Shown: positions 50,787-60,177, numbered from the stretch's first letter. The stretch: 64,000 nt of DNA from Halobacteriales archaeon YIM A00010 (GCA_025041175.1 JAKCFJ010000001.1:1240001-1304000); one strand, 5' to 3'. The notes: generated from the sequence alone by a model not told the origin. Translations and numbers: made by a program.

Positions 50787-52871
50787 CTACGTCCGGCGGC
50801 CCTCGTGACCGGGGTAATCGCGTTCGAAGCGTTCCTCTAGCTCCGGTCCGCTGATCTCGATGATGACCGGTCGACCGTGGGGGCAGGCGTACGGGTTCTC
50901 ACACGCGTCGAGCGCGCGGAGAAGATCGACGATCGATCCGTCCGTGAGGGCAGTGTTCCCCGTGAGCGACGGGTAGCAGGCCATATCCGCGAGCAGTTCG
51001 TCCGCGGCGGCCTCGACCGTGCTCGCGCCGTCGCCGGTGACGAAGGCCGTGAGGAGGTCACGAACGAGCGACGGTCCGTCTGACTCCGCCAACAGTTCGG
51101 GAACGGACCGCACTTGGGCGACCCGGTCGTCGACGAGCGAGGCGTGGAATCCGAGCTGGGCGAGCGCGTCCACGTACTCCTCGAACAGCTCCGTTTCCCT
51201 GGCTGTGAGTTCGAGCTGGACTGGTTCGGCGAGCGCCTGAACCGCCATCTCCTCGTCGAACTCTCGTTGTAATCGCTCGTAGTTGATCCGCTCGTCCGCG
51301 GCGTGCTGGTCGATGAGCACCAGCCCGCTTTCCGTCTCGGCAACGACGTACGTCTCGTGGGCCTGCCCGAGAACGCGCAGTGGCGGTAGTCGCTCGGGCT
51401 CGAACGCCGGCGGCTCGGTCGACTCTCCGTCGTCAGTCAGCCGCGACTGGGTGGTCGGGCCACGAATCCGGCGCGATCTCCGTGAGCCATCCTCACCGGA
51501 ATCGGAGGCCGCCGCATCGGGAGCGGGAGACGCCGCGTCCGTGTCGGTGTCCAGCTGGGTGCTCACAGCCCTGTCGGTGTCCGGCGCTGTGGTCGATGGG
51601 CGTGCCCGTCCGCTCGATGGTGAGGCGTCGGGATGCTCGTCCGGTTTGGCGGCGTCCGATTCGATCGGTGTCCGTTCGGGCTGTCCGCCCGATTCCGGGT
51701 CGTCACCGGCCGGTTCGGTCGTTTGGAGAGTGTCGATCCCGCTCCCACCGGACTCGGCCGGTGTGGTGCCGTCTCGATCCTCGCGGTCGCTGCCAGGGGT
51801 GATCTCGGTCTGTTCGGGTGCCGACCGGCCTCGGGGAGCGCTCGACCGGAGCACTCCCTCCTCTAACAGCGCGGTTTCGACCGCGTGGCTGACCTGTGCG
51901 TTCGCTCCCGTGTCATCGGTAAAGCGCACCTCTAGCTTGCGGGGATGAACGTTCACGTCGACGGCTTCCGGATCGAGCGTCACCGCCACGACAGCGAACG
52001 GGTAGCGATCGGACGCGAGCTGTGATCCGTACGCCTCGACGACTGCCTCGCGCACCGACCGCGCAGTCACGTATCGGCCGTTGACGAACGTCGTGCAGTA
52101 CGCCCGGCTCGCGCGGTTGGTTTCCGGGTGGCTCACCAGCCCCTCGACGGCGGTGAGTGGACCGTCCGGAAGCTCCTCCCGGTCGATATCGACCATCGCG
52201 CTCGCAACGTCCCGCCCGTAGACGGCCATCACCGTCCCCCGGAGATCGCCGCGCCCGCTCGTGGAAAACCGCTCGCGACCATCGTGTTCGAGCGTGATCG
52301 ACACGCCGGGGTTCGCAAGCGCGTAGCCGGTCACGATCCGTTGGATGTGATCGAACTCGGTGCTCTCCTGTTTGAGGTATTTGCGCCGGGCCGGAACGTT
52401 GTAAAAGAGATCAGTCACCTCGACAGTGGTTCCCTCCGGACAGCCGGCCGGCCCGGCGTGGGTTCGCTCGCCGCCCTCGACGCGTATTTCGGTTCCACGC
52501 GTGCCACCGCGGGGCTTGGTGGTGATCGTCGTCCGCGACACCGCGCCGAGCGCGTGCAGCGCCTCGCCGCGAAAGCCGAGCGTTCTGACCCCCGTTTCGA
52601 GATCCGCGATGTCGTCGATCTTGCTCGTCGTGTGTTTCTCGACGGCGCGTTTCGCGTCCGCGGGGTCCATCCCGTGTCCGTCGTCGCTCACCCGGATCAG
52701 CTCCGTCCCCCCCGCTTCGACGGCGACCGTCACCCGCGAGGCGTCCGCGTCCAGGCTGTTTTCGAGAAGTTCCTTCACGACTGACGCCGGACGCTCGACC
52801 ACCTCCCCCGCAGCAATGCGTTCGATCGTCCGCTCGTCGAGCTCGTGGATCCGCTCATCCTGGTCGGTCAT
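50787..52871 (-). CDS. mutL: DNA mismatch repair protein MutL
   Basis: The 694-residue product has the GHKL ATPase motifs: IAAGEVVERPASVVKELLENSLDA, DDGHGMDPADAKRAVEKHTT, TLGFRGEALHALGAVSRTTI. A long acidic linker (about residues 340-490) follows. The C-terminal domain carries the metal-dependent nuclease motif DQHAADERINYE (DQHA-x2-E-x4-E) and the zinc-site segment ACPHGRPVII, so this MutL should nick DNA like the MutL of organisms lacking MutH. mutS lies 1.7 kb further on the same strand, separated by two genes. Confidence 0.96.
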   Translation of the reverse strand: MTDQDERIHELDERTIERIAAGEVVERPASVVKELLENSLDADASRVTVAVEAGGTELIRVSDDGHGMDPADAKRAVEKHTTSKIDDIADLETGVRTLGFRGEALHALGAVSRTTITTKPRGGTRGTEIRVEGGERTHAGPAGCPEGTTVEVTDLFYNVPARRKYLKQESTEFDHIQRIVTGYALANPGVSITLEHDGRERFSTSGRGDLRGTVMAVYGRDVASAMVDIDREELPDGPLTAVEGLVSHPETNRASRAYCTTFVNGRYVTARSVREAVVEAYGSQLASDRYPFAVVAVTLDPEAVDVNVHPRKLEVRFTDDTGANAQVSHAVETALLEEGVLRSSAPRGRSAPEQTEITPGSDREDRDGTTPAESGGSGIDTLQTTEPAGDDPESGGQPERTPIESDAAKPDEHPDASPSSGRARPSTTAPDTDRAVSTQLDTDTDAASPAPDAAASDSGEDGSRRSRRIRGPTTQSRLTDDGESTEPPAFEPERLPPLRVLGQAHETYVVAETESGLVLIDQHAADERINYERLQREFDEEMAVQALAEPVQLELTARETELFEEYVDALAQLGFHASLVDDRVAQVRSVPELLAESDGPSLVRDLLTAFVTGDGASTVEAAADELLADMACYPSLTGNTALTDGSIVDLLRALDACENPYACPHGRPVIIEISGPELEERFERDYPGHEGRRT

Positions 52872-52964
52872 CGGTCATCCACCACCGTTCCGCTGTCATT
52901 GGGCACACCCACGCGATAAGCGCGTATCAATCCACGTGGTTGGTACTGGATCGATTGCGCTTCA

Positions 52965-53156
52965 TCACTCCTGTCCGACAGTATCAGTCACGATACGGTT
53001 GGTTCCGACCACGACGGTAAACAGAGACCAGAGAAGAACGACAGCGGTCATCACGGTGACGGAGCCGCTGGTGAGTATCGCACCGAGCGCAACCGCGCTG
53101 CCGAGTATCCCGATCAGCAACAGGAGACGACCCGGAATACGAGGGATAAACGACAT
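52965..53156 (-). CDS. small membrane protein, 63 aa, ending in a repeat remnant
   Basis: The product starts MSFIPRIPGRLLLLIGILGS, with two hydrophobic segments (LLLLIGILGSAVALGAIL and TVMTAVVLLWSLFTVVVG). The final residues VTDTVGQE are encoded by the remnant of the palindromic element (ACTGTCGGACAG read leftwards), so the natural C-terminus may have been replaced. The ATG at 53156 is preferred; upstream the frame is Arg-rich and reads through a likely promoter region. No family recognised. Confidence 0.55.
   Translation of the reverse strand: MSFIPRIPGRLLLLIGILGSAVALGAILTSGSVTVMTAVVLLWSLFTVVVGTNRIVTDTVGQE
52972..52985. repeat. right-end remnant of the palindromic element
   Basis: TGTCCGACAGTAT followed by CA matches the right ends at 2876-2888 and 15766-15778. 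The preceding TTCATCACTCC resembles the sequence just inside copy 2. No left end is seen within 400 bases. Confidence 0.5.
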
Positions 53157-53342
53157 GATCCGGTGTAGATCACGTTTGGAAATACGTATTCCGGTGTCCG
53201 GGACACCAATACGCGTCCGATGGAGCCACAGAACGATCGGTTCGATGCTCCACAACGTACGTGCTGATCGAGACGTATCTCGAGCCGGTGCCCATCGGAA
53301 TGCCACTCACCCCGGTGTACAATTCGGAGATCTTATACTGTA

Positions 53343-53356
53343 TTAGGCCAGCCTAA
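53343..53356. promoter_or_regulatory. DtxR/IdeR-type iron box at the siderophore-binding protein promoter
   Basis: TTAGGC-CA-GCCTAA matches the TTAGG-N4-CCTAA half-sites bound by DtxR/IdeR/SirR-family metalloregulators. It lies between a TATA-like TTATAC (53335-53340) and the ATG at 53362, where bound repressor would block transcription. The downstream gene encodes an iron-siderophore-type binding protein, which supports iron control. Confidence 0.75.
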
Positions 53357-53361
53357 AACAC

Positions 53362-54552
53362 ATGAGTGAGAACGATCGGTCAGTAATGTCCCCAACACGC
53401 CGCGGGGTGCTCAAAGCGGGGGGAAGTGTTCTGGGTAGTGGGGTTCTCTCGGGGTGTATCGGCGGTCGTTCGGGAACCGAATCCACGCCATCCTCGGGAG
53501 AATCCGGGCATTCCGCGTCGCTGGCACCGGTGGGAGACGTATCGGTGGATTCGCCTCCGGAACGAATCTTCTCGATCTACCCCCAGTACGCGGATATGGC
53601 GGTCGCGCTCGGCTACGGCGACGCCGTGAACGCGGTGTACGTTCCGGAGATGTCGGGACCGACGATGAACCACTACTACGACCGGTTGGATGGCGTTTCG
53701 TTCGCGTGGGAGGAGCTAGCCGATCCGCTGAGCGACGGTTTGGCCAAGGAATTGCTGTACGAACTCGACAGCGACATCCATTTCGCCGATCCTGCGTGGG
53801 TCTCGACACAGAAAGGCTGGACGAAGGCGGACGTACAGGAGATTCGGGGGAGTCTCGCCCCGTGGATCGGGAACTTCTACAGCGGAACGCACGCGGATCC
53901 ACCGGAGGGATACGCCGATCAATACGAATATTACACGCTCTGGGAGCTGTTCGGTGTGATCGCGGAACTGCTGGGAGAGCAGGAGCGATACCACTCCCTC
54001 GAAGCGATCCACGCGGACGTGCGCTCGACGATCGAATCAAAGCTCCCCCCCGAATCCGAGCGACCGACTGCGGTCCGTGTGACGCTCGGTGACGGCGTGT
54101 TTTGGACGTACCACCTGAACCGGCCGGGCTACTGGCTCGCCGACACCCGCCCCCTCGGGGCGACCGACGCGTTCGCCGACCAGGAGTGGGACCGGCTCTG
54201 GGGCGAGGTCGGATACGAGGCGATGGCCGAGGCCGATCCCGACGTTATCCTCCATCTCTGGGGAATGACGCCGGACTACGACACGGCCGAGGCGCGTGCC
54301 ACCGTAGCGAACCATCCAGTGGGAACGCAGCTCACCGCCGTAGAGAACGACCGGATGTACGCACAGGGAATGCGCTACCAGGGACCGCTCATGAACCTCT
54401 TCCAGCTGGAGATGACCGCGAAACAGCTCTATCCCGACCGGTTCGGGGCGTGGCCCGGCTACGCCGACGGCGAGCCCTACCCAGAGATCCCAGAAAACGA
54501 ACGACTGTTCGACCGGGACCGCGTCGCGGAGATCATCACTGGTGATGAATGA
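53362..54552 (+). CDS. iron-siderophore-type ABC substrate-binding lipoprotein
   Basis: The 396-residue product has a twin-arginine signal (SPTRRGVLKAGGSVLGSGVL) and lipobox LSGC, so it is a Tat-exported lipoprotein. The mature part fits the BtuF/FepB-like (class III) fold: PPERIFSIYPQYADMAVALG, LAPWIGNFYSGTHADPPEGY, ADPDVILHLWGMTPDYDTAE and LTAVENDRMYAQGMRYQGPL. It would bind a ferric siderophore or similar metal complex. No permease or ATPase is adjacent. Its stop is one base from the mutS stop. Confidence 0.9.
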   Translation: MSENDRSVMSPTRRGVLKAGGSVLGSGVLSGCIGGRSGTESTPSSGESGHSASLAPVGDVSVDSPPERIFSIYPQYADMAVALGYGDAVNAVYVPEMSGPTMNHYYDRLDGVSFAWEELADPLSDGLAKELLYELDSDIHFADPAWVSTQKGWTKADVQEIRGSLAPWIGNFYSGTHADPPEGYADQYEYYTLWELFGVIAELLGEQERYHSLEAIHADVRSTIESKLPPESERPTAVRVTLGDGVFWTYHLNRPGYWLADTRPLGATDAFADQEWDRLWGEVGYEAMAEADPDVILHLWGMTPDYDTAEARATVANHPVGTQLTAVENDRMYAQGMRYQGPLMNLFQLEMTAKQLYPDRFGAWPGYADGEPYPEIPENERLFDRDRVAEIITGDE

Positions 54553-54553
54553 A

Positions 54554-57181
54554 CTACTCCTCTAGTCGTTCCTGCCAGCGTTGGACGGTCGCCATCAGAT
54601 CCACAGGGGACCGTTCGTTCACGTCGACGTCGGACAGCTCCTCCAGCACCGACTCGGTCTCGGGATCGCGCGATGACTCCCCGTCGTCGGTGCTGTCCCT
54701 CCGGAACTGACCCGTTTCGAGATCGAACACCACCTGTTGGGTCTCACCGTCCCCGCTCTTTGCCCCCCGAACGTCGATCGCCTCGTCCTCGCGCAGGCGC
54801 TGGAGCACGGTTCGAGAGCGATCGACCACCGGCGACGGCACGCTTGCGAGCTCCGCGACGTGCACCCCATAGGACCGGTCGGCGGGACCGTCCTCGATTG
54901 TCCAGAGGAAGGTCACGTCTCCGCCTCGATCCTCCGCCGCCATGTGAACGTTGTGGACGCCCGGCAGCCGATCCGCGAGCTCGGTCAGCTCGTGGTAGTG
55001 GGTGGCAAACAGCGTCTTGGCGTTGATCCGGTTGTGGAGATACTCGGTGGTGGCCCACGCGATCGAGATGCCGTCGTAGGTAGCAGTGCCACGACCGACC
55101 TCGTCCAGGATCACGAGCGACTCCTCGGTCGCGGAATGGAGGATGTTGGACAGCTCTTGCATCTCGACCATGAACGTCGAGCGACCCTGTGCGAGTTCGT
55201 CGAGCGCGCCGACGCGCGTGTAAATTCCGTCCACCAGACCGATCGTCGCCTCGCGCGCGGGAATGAAGCTCCCGATCTGGGCGAGCAGGACGATGAGCGC
55301 GGTCTGCCGCATGTACGTCGATTTCCCGCTCATGTTCGGACCGGTCACCACGAGAAAGCGCCAGTCCTCCGTCATCGACAGATCGTTCGGGACGAACTCG
55401 GTCTGGGTTTCCACGACGGGGTGGCGGCCGGCCTCGATGTCGATCGGACCGGGATCGGTAAGCGTCGGGCGGGTCCAGTCGTTGCGCACAGCGTGGCGGG
55501 CGAGGCTTGCCAGCGCGTCGAGTTCGGCCAGCGCCCGGCCCACGTCCTGGAGCAGGGTAGCGTTATCGGCCACACGCGCGCGTAGCTCCTCGAACAGCTC
55601 GTACTCCAGCTCTCCTCGTTGCTCTTCGAGCCGCAGAATGTCGCGCTCGCGTTCACGAAGCTCGTCGGTGACGTACCGTTGGGCGTTTTTCAGTGTCTTG
55701 ATCCCTTCGTACTCGTCGGGGACCGCGTCGGTCTCGGATTTGGGCACCTGGATGTAGTAGCCGTCGGTCTTGTTGCGGTCTACGGACAGCCGGCCGATGT
55801 CGTGACGACGGCTTTCGCGTTCCGCGAGCGTATCGATCCACTCGGTGGCGCTCTCGTACTCTTCGATGAGCGCGTCGAGTTCGTCGTCGTACCCCCGGCG
55901 GATGAGTTCGCCCTGTGTGAGCGTCTGGGGCGGATCGCCAGCCAGCGCGTCCGAAAGATTGGTTTGAAGCTCCGCCGCTGTCGTGCGGTCGGGCCGTTCG
56001 ATGACCCCTGCCAGCGGCGAGCCGGCGAGACGATCCGACCGTTCGATGCGTTCGGCCACCTGTGGCAACAGCGCGAGCGTCTCCCGAACCCGGAGCAGGG
56101 CGTGGGCGTCAGCGCTGCCCGAAACCGCCCGGCTGGCCAACCGTTCGAGGTCCGAAGCGTCACCGAGCAGCTCGCGCAGCTCCTCGCGCGTCATCGCGGA
56201 CTCACAGAGCACCCCGATGCACGCCTGTCTGCGTTCCAGCTCTCCGCGCGAGCGTCGGGGCCGGGTGAGCCACTCTTTCAACAGCCGTCCACCGGCGCTG
56301 GTCACGGTGTGGTCGATCGTTTCGAACAGCGTCTGCCCCCCGCCGGTCATGGTTTCGACCAGTTCGAGGTTCCGCTGGGTCGTTGCGTCCAACTCGACGT
56401 GGTCGTCGGGGTGATACCGGTGGAGCCGCGTCACAGCCGCGAGCACGGAGATTCCCGTCTCCTCGATGTAGGACAACACGGCGCCAGCGGCGCGGATCGC
56501 GGTCTCGCGTTCGAGTCCGACGCTCTCCTCGACCGCGCCGAACTGCTCGCGCACCGCGTGTCGAGCACGACCGAGCGCGAACGACTCGGTCGCGTGCAGC
56601 GTGGTGTTCGTCTCGAGGCGCTCGTCGAGCCGTTCGAGCAGCCGATCGTTGCCCCGCGTGTCCGGCCCGGGAAGGATCTCCGTCGGCGTGAATCGGTACA
56701 GCTCCGTGAGCACTTCGTCCTCGCCAGCGACCGTTGTGACGTGGAACTTCCCGGTCGTGATGTCGACGAAGGCAAGCCCGTACTCGGTGTCGCCGTTCCG
56801 GTCGGCCGTGCCCTCCACGATGGCCGCGAGATACTGGGCGTCTTCCGTCGTCGTTTCGAGCAGCGTTCCGGGGGTGACGACCCGCGCGATCGATCGGGCG
56901 TGGCCATCCTCGGTTTCGTGCTGGTCCGCAACGGCCACCCGATATCCCCGCTCGACCAGCGCCCGCACGTACGGCGTGAGATCGTCCACCGGGACCCCTG
57001 CCATCTGGTAGGTGTCACCGCCGCTCGATCGCTCCGACACCTTCAGATCCAGCTCCTGACCCACGGTTTCCGCGTCCTCGTGGAAGAATTCGTAGAAATC
57101 ACCCATCTGCATCGCCAGCAAGTCGGCCTCAGTCTCCCGTTTTAGCGCGAGATACTCGCCGACGATTCCCTCCGCAGTCAT
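54554..57181 (-). CDS. mutS: DNA mismatch repair protein MutS
   Basis: The 875-residue product recognises mismatches: MQMGDFYEFFHEDAETVGQE contains the FYE mismatch wedge. The ATPase has Walker A VTGPNMSGKSTYMRQTALIV, and LVILDEVGRGTATYDGISIA with ATHYHELTELADRLPGVHNV. Domains I-V are all present. I chose ATG 57181 (MTAEGIVGEYLALKRETEAD), matching haloarchaeal MutS starts, with a TATA-like GTTTTAC about 30 bases ahead; ATG 57202 would add MARHRNG. It is divergent from the ParA-like gene at 57270. Confidence 0.96.
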   Translation of the reverse strand: MTAEGIVGEYLALKRETEADLLAMQMGDFYEFFHEDAETVGQELDLKVSERSSGGDTYQMAGVPVDDLTPYVRALVERGYRVAVADQHETEDGHARSIARVVTPGTLLETTTEDAQYLAAIVEGTADRNGDTEYGLAFVDITTGKFHVTTVAGEDEVLTELYRFTPTEILPGPDTRGNDRLLERLDERLETNTTLHATESFALGRARHAVREQFGAVEESVGLERETAIRAAGAVLSYIEETGISVLAAVTRLHRYHPDDHVELDATTQRNLELVETMTGGGQTLFETIDHTVTSAGGRLLKEWLTRPRRSRGELERRQACIGVLCESAMTREELRELLGDASDLERLASRAVSGSADAHALLRVRETLALLPQVAERIERSDRLAGSPLAGVIERPDRTTAAELQTNLSDALAGDPPQTLTQGELIRRGYDDELDALIEEYESATEWIDTLAERESRRHDIGRLSVDRNKTDGYYIQVPKSETDAVPDEYEGIKTLKNAQRYVTDELRERERDILRLEEQRGELEYELFEELRARVADNATLLQDVGRALAELDALASLARHAVRNDWTRPTLTDPGPIDIEAGRHPVVETQTEFVPNDLSMTEDWRFLVVTGPNMSGKSTYMRQTALIVLLAQIGSFIPAREATIGLVDGIYTRVGALDELAQGRSTFMVEMQELSNILHSATEESLVILDEVGRGTATYDGISIAWATTEYLHNRINAKTLFATHYHELTELADRLPGVHNVHMAAEDRGGDVTFLWTIEDGPADRSYGVHVAELASVPSPVVDRSRTVLQRLREDEAIDVRGAKSGDGETQQVVFDLETGQFRRDSTDDGESSRDPETESVLEELSDVDVNERSPVDLMATVQRWQERLEE

Positions 57182-57269
57182 ACCGTTCCGGTGGCGCGCC
57201 ATCGGGTAAAACGCTATGGGTTCGACGTTGGCAGTAGGTTTTTATCGGAAAACGGGACCACCCGGATCC

Positions 57270-57977
57270 ATGAACAGCGTGGCAGTCGTCGGCGCGGTCG
57301 GCGGAGCCGGTACCACCCGGACGTGTCTGGCGTTGGCGGGGATACTAGCACGGGACGGACGATCGGTCGTGATTCTGGACGCCGCGTACGCGACACAGGG
57401 GTTGTCCGATCACGTTCCAGGGCGGATCGCCCCGGACATGACCGCGCTCGTGGTTGACGATCTGTCACTCGCCTCGGGTCTCATCGAGTTCGATACCCCC
57501 GCGGGACGACTCGCGTGCTGTCCGGCGCGCGCGCCGTTCGAACGGCTCGCGCGAGCGAAGGCACCACCAGCGGCCCGCCGGTTCGGGGAGCTGATCGAGG
57601 CGGCCACGGAGTCGTTCGACCACGTGCTCGTCGACACCCCGCCGGTCGCGTCGAATCAGGCCATCGCCGCCGTCACCGGCGTCGACCGGATCGCTGTCGT
57701 CACCCCGGCGAACAGACCGGGAACCGACGGGCGCGTGCGCACCCACGACCGCCTCGCGGATCTGGGGTGTGACGAACCGGTGACGATCCGGACGAACGTG
57801 GAAAGCGACGAAACGGGAGACGGGCGGCTCCCCCCACCCGACGCCACCGATCCGAGCCGGACACCGACGGTGGTTCGTGGCGCCGACCCGTTCACGATCG
57901 CGGTGGCTGACGCCGTCGAAACGGTGTTCGACACCGCGCTCGACATCACGATCGAGACCGGCCGAGGGCTGTTGTGA
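57270..57977 (+). CDS. ParA/MinD-like protein with degenerate P-loop (first of two)
   Basis: The 235-residue product starts MNSVAVVGAVGGAGTTRTCL and continues VILDAAYATQGLSDHV and VLVDTPPVASNQAIAAVTGV, the layout of ParA/MinD ATPases. The P-loop reads GGAGTTRT, where the catalytic Lys of GKT is absent. ATP hydrolysis is therefore doubtful, and a nucleotide-binding or scaffold role is more likely. A TATA-like TTTTTATC lies 30 bases upstream. It diverges from mutS. Confidence 0.85.
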   Translation: MNSVAVVGAVGGAGTTRTCLALAGILARDGRSVVILDAAYATQGLSDHVPGRIAPDMTALVVDDLSLASGLIEFDTPAGRLACCPARAPFERLARAKAPPAARRFGELIEAATESFDHVLVDTPPVASNQAIAAVTGVDRIAVVTPANRPGTDGRVRTHDRLADLGCDEPVTIRTNVESDETGDGRLPPPDATDPSRTPTVVRGADPFTIAVADAVETVFDTALDITIETGRGLL

Positions 57978-57982
57978 AGCCC

Positions 57983-58501
57983 TCACCGCAGCTCGCTCGC
58001 GTCGCTCATCGTCTCGGCCAACACGTCGCGCTTGGTGACCGTCGGGCGTTTCGCCGATTCGGGCATGAACACTGGTTCGAGCGCTTCACGCGCCCCCGCC
58101 AGCGGTTCGTGTGTCTCCACAAACACCGCGAGCGCGAACTCCGCCTCACTGGCGTGGGCAAGCTCGAGCGCCTCCGCCCGCGTACAGTCGGCGTCGATCC
58201 ATTCTCGAACCACCCGACGGCCCACCGGTGAAAGCGGCGCGATCGGCTCGCCGAGCAGGTGCAACGTCTTCGCACCGGTGACGGGTGCGAGACCGGCCGC
58301 GTAAGAACTGTCCCCGACGCTCGATCCGCTAACGTACGACTCGATCAGCGTCACGGCTGCCCCCGCGGCACACGGTAGATCGTCGGCGAACGGAGCCAAA
58401 CGATCGGCGAGCGATGCGTCTGTCACGTCGATTGCCGCGACGCTCCGATCGTGCTGCTCCGATGTTACCTTTACTCCGGAGGCAATGTCAGCTAATCCCA
58501 C
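57983..58501 (-). CDS. conserved haloarchaeal protein, 172 aa
   Basis: The product starts with GTG (MGLADIASGVKVTSEQHDRS). It has VTLIESYVSGSSVGDSSYAAGLAPVTGAKTLHLLGEPIAPLSPVGR, then an acidic helical C-terminus with DCTRAEALELAHASEAEFALAV. It stands between the ParA-like gene (convergent) and tfb (divergent). I do not know a function. An ATP-binding or regulatory role cannot be inferred from sequence. I associate it with the conserved mcm-tfb neighbourhood of haloarchaea. Confidence 0.8.
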   Translation of the reverse strand: MGLADIASGVKVTSEQHDRSVAAIDVTDASLADRLAPFADDLPCAAGAAVTLIESYVSGSSVGDSSYAAGLAPVTGAKTLHLLGEPIAPLSPVGRRVVREWIDADCTRAEALELAHASEAEFALAVFVETHEPLAGAREALEPVFMPESAKRPTVTKRDVLAETMSDASELR

Positions 58502-58635
58502 TTCTCTGTGAATGAATCATACCAACTTAAATGTTTGTTTTCTATATGTTCTCGTTACATTCTCCCGGTTCTAACCCACCAATAACCGGTATGTTCTGCT
58601 CCTCGCACCGATCATATTTCGTTTCATCGTCTACA

Positions 58636-58643
58636 TTTTTAAA
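58636..58643 (+). promoter_or_regulatory. TATA box of tfb
   Basis: TTTTTAAA begins 36 bases before the ATG at 58672, with its centre about 32 bases upstream, giving a leaderless or very short-leader transcript. Confidence 0.55.
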
Positions 58644-58671
58644 GATCAGAAGGGACGTAGTTTCACATGTG

Positions 58672-59539
58672 ATGTACTCCACAACAGTCCGGTGTTGTCC
58701 AGAGTGTGACAGTCGAGTGAGACGCGATGGAACCGAGAGCGTTTGTGAGCAGTGTGGATTGGTGCTCGGCGAGGATCCGGTCGATCACGGCCCGGAGTGG
58801 CGGTCGTTCGACGACGACGACACGAATCCTGTCCGGACGGGTGCCCCACTCACCCGATCGCGTCACGATCGGGGGTTGTCCACTGAGATCGGCTATTCGA
58901 CGCGGGTGAAAGGCCGCAAACGCCGTCAGTTCGCTCGGATGCGCCGCCAGCACAGTCGAGCGCAGATATCGACGAAGGCCGAGCGCAATCAGGTGTACGC
59001 GTTCACCGAGATCAGGCGGCTCACGAGCGCGCTCGGACTGCCGTCGTCGATCCGCGATCGGGCGTGTGTGCTGTTCGACTCGGCCCAGGACGCGAGCCTG
59101 CTCAGGGGACGCTCGATCGAAGGGTTCACAGCGGCGGCCATTTACGCGACGTGCCGGGCGGATTCGGTGTCGCGGACGCTCGAAGAGATCGTCGCGGCCG
59201 CCCGCGCGTCGGAAGACGAACTGAAAGCGGCGTACGCCGCGCTCAACCGTGAACTCGGGCTGCCGACGGGTCCGATCGATCCCGGCGAGTATCTCCCTCG
59301 GTTCGCGTGTGAGCTCGATCTTCCCCAGTCCATCGAGCGCCGCGCCCAGGAGCTCGTTGTCGAGGTCCGCGAGCACGGCTTGGTCTCCGGACGGAATCCG
59401 GGAGGCGTTGCCGCTGCCTGTCTGTACACTGCTGCCAGCGAAGCGTCGTACGATCTCACACAGGGACGACGCTGCCCGCGTAGCGGGGGTGACGCCCGTG
59501 ACGCTCCGGTCGACGTACTACGATCTCACCGACGCGTGA
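58672..59539 (+). CDS. tfb: transcription initiation factor TFB (TFIIB homologue), apparent frameshift near C-terminus
   Basis: The product starts MYSTTVRCCPECDSRVRRDG with a zinc ribbon (CCPEC, CEQCG) and then a B-reader region (DHGPEWRSFDDDDTNPVRTG). Two cyclin repeats follow (KAERNQVYAFTEIRRLTSAL to the TCRAD region; IDPGEYLPRFACELDLPQSI to GVAAACLYTAASEASYDLTQ). At GGG 59463-59465 one extra G shifts the frame. After the shift the expected ending DDAARVAGVTPVTLRSTYYD is found in the second frame with a stop at 59537-59539. Unshifted, the frame would run on to 59736 with unrelated Arg-rich sequence overlapping the opposite gene. Confidence 0.88.
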
Positions 59540-60147
59540 GCGGCGAGCCGACGGAACGCACGCTGAATCGATCTCTGGACCGGATCGTCGACGGCCAGCG
59601 CGGTGACAGTGGGAACAGCCGGGATCGGCGTTACCGGCGCGCAAAACGCCCGTTCGAGCCGTTCGATGGCCGCCGCTGTCGTCGGGTGGGCACCCAACAG
59701 CGCGGTGGCGACGATTCCTTCCTCGATCGTCCGTGACAGTCTGCGCGTCCGGAGCAGGTCGGACAGCGCAACGGAGGGCGTCGTCACGAGCACCGCGCCG
59801 TGGGACGCACACACCACACCGCTGCTCACGATCGATGGACAGTCGATGAGAACGGTTCCGTATTCGCGCTCAAGGGCCTCGAGGACGGCCACGAGCCCCG
59901 TGTGCGGCGTCTTCTCGATCGGGCGTCCACACGGAAGAATCGCCACCGGACCGTCCTCACACACCGCCTCGATCGGACTGGCACGGCCCGCGAGCACGTC
60001 GTGGAGGTCCGGTCCCCGCGTGGCTATCCCTCGATCCCAGCTCAGTTCGAGCGCGGCGTCGACGATGACCGCGTTCAGATGTGCACCGAGGCGGGATGCG
60101 ACAGCCGATCGCTCCCGACCAGATCGACCGATGACGATGCGGATCAT
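59518..60147 (-). CDS. ParA/MinD-like protein lacking a P-loop (second of two)
   Basis: The 209-residue product starts MIRIVIGRSGRERSAVASRL. The N-terminal loop IGRSGRERS lacks the GKT/S of a Walker A. Later segments keep the family look: VIVDAALELSWDRGIATR, YGTVLIDCPSIVSSGVVCASHGAVLVTTPS and ATALLGAHPTT. It is probably a catalytically dead ParA/MinD relative. It is the last gene of a leftward operon with the genes at 60178 and 60993, and it converges with tfb, overlapping it by 22 bases. Confidence 0.8.
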   Translation of the reverse strand: MIRIVIGRSGRERSAVASRLGAHLNAVIVDAALELSWDRGIATRGPDLHDVLAGRASPIEAVCEDGPVAILPCGRPIEKTPHTGLVAVLEALEREYGTVLIDCPSIVSSGVVCASHGAVLVTTPSVALSDLLRTRRLSRTIEEGIVATALLGAHPTTAAAIERLERAFCAPVTPIPAVPTVTALAVDDPVQRSIQRAFRRLAAHASVRS

Positions 60148-60177
60148 ACGGCGTCTCGTCCCGTTATCGGCTATCAA

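Noticed and set aside
55619-57145. 508-codon frame opposite mutS
   Set aside because: Antisense of mutS, with no motif and non-acidic composition.
59539-59736. C-terminal extension of TFB in the unshifted frame
   Set aside because: Arg/Gly-rich sequence that is antisense to the ParA-like gene. The proper TFB ending is found in the adjacent frame.
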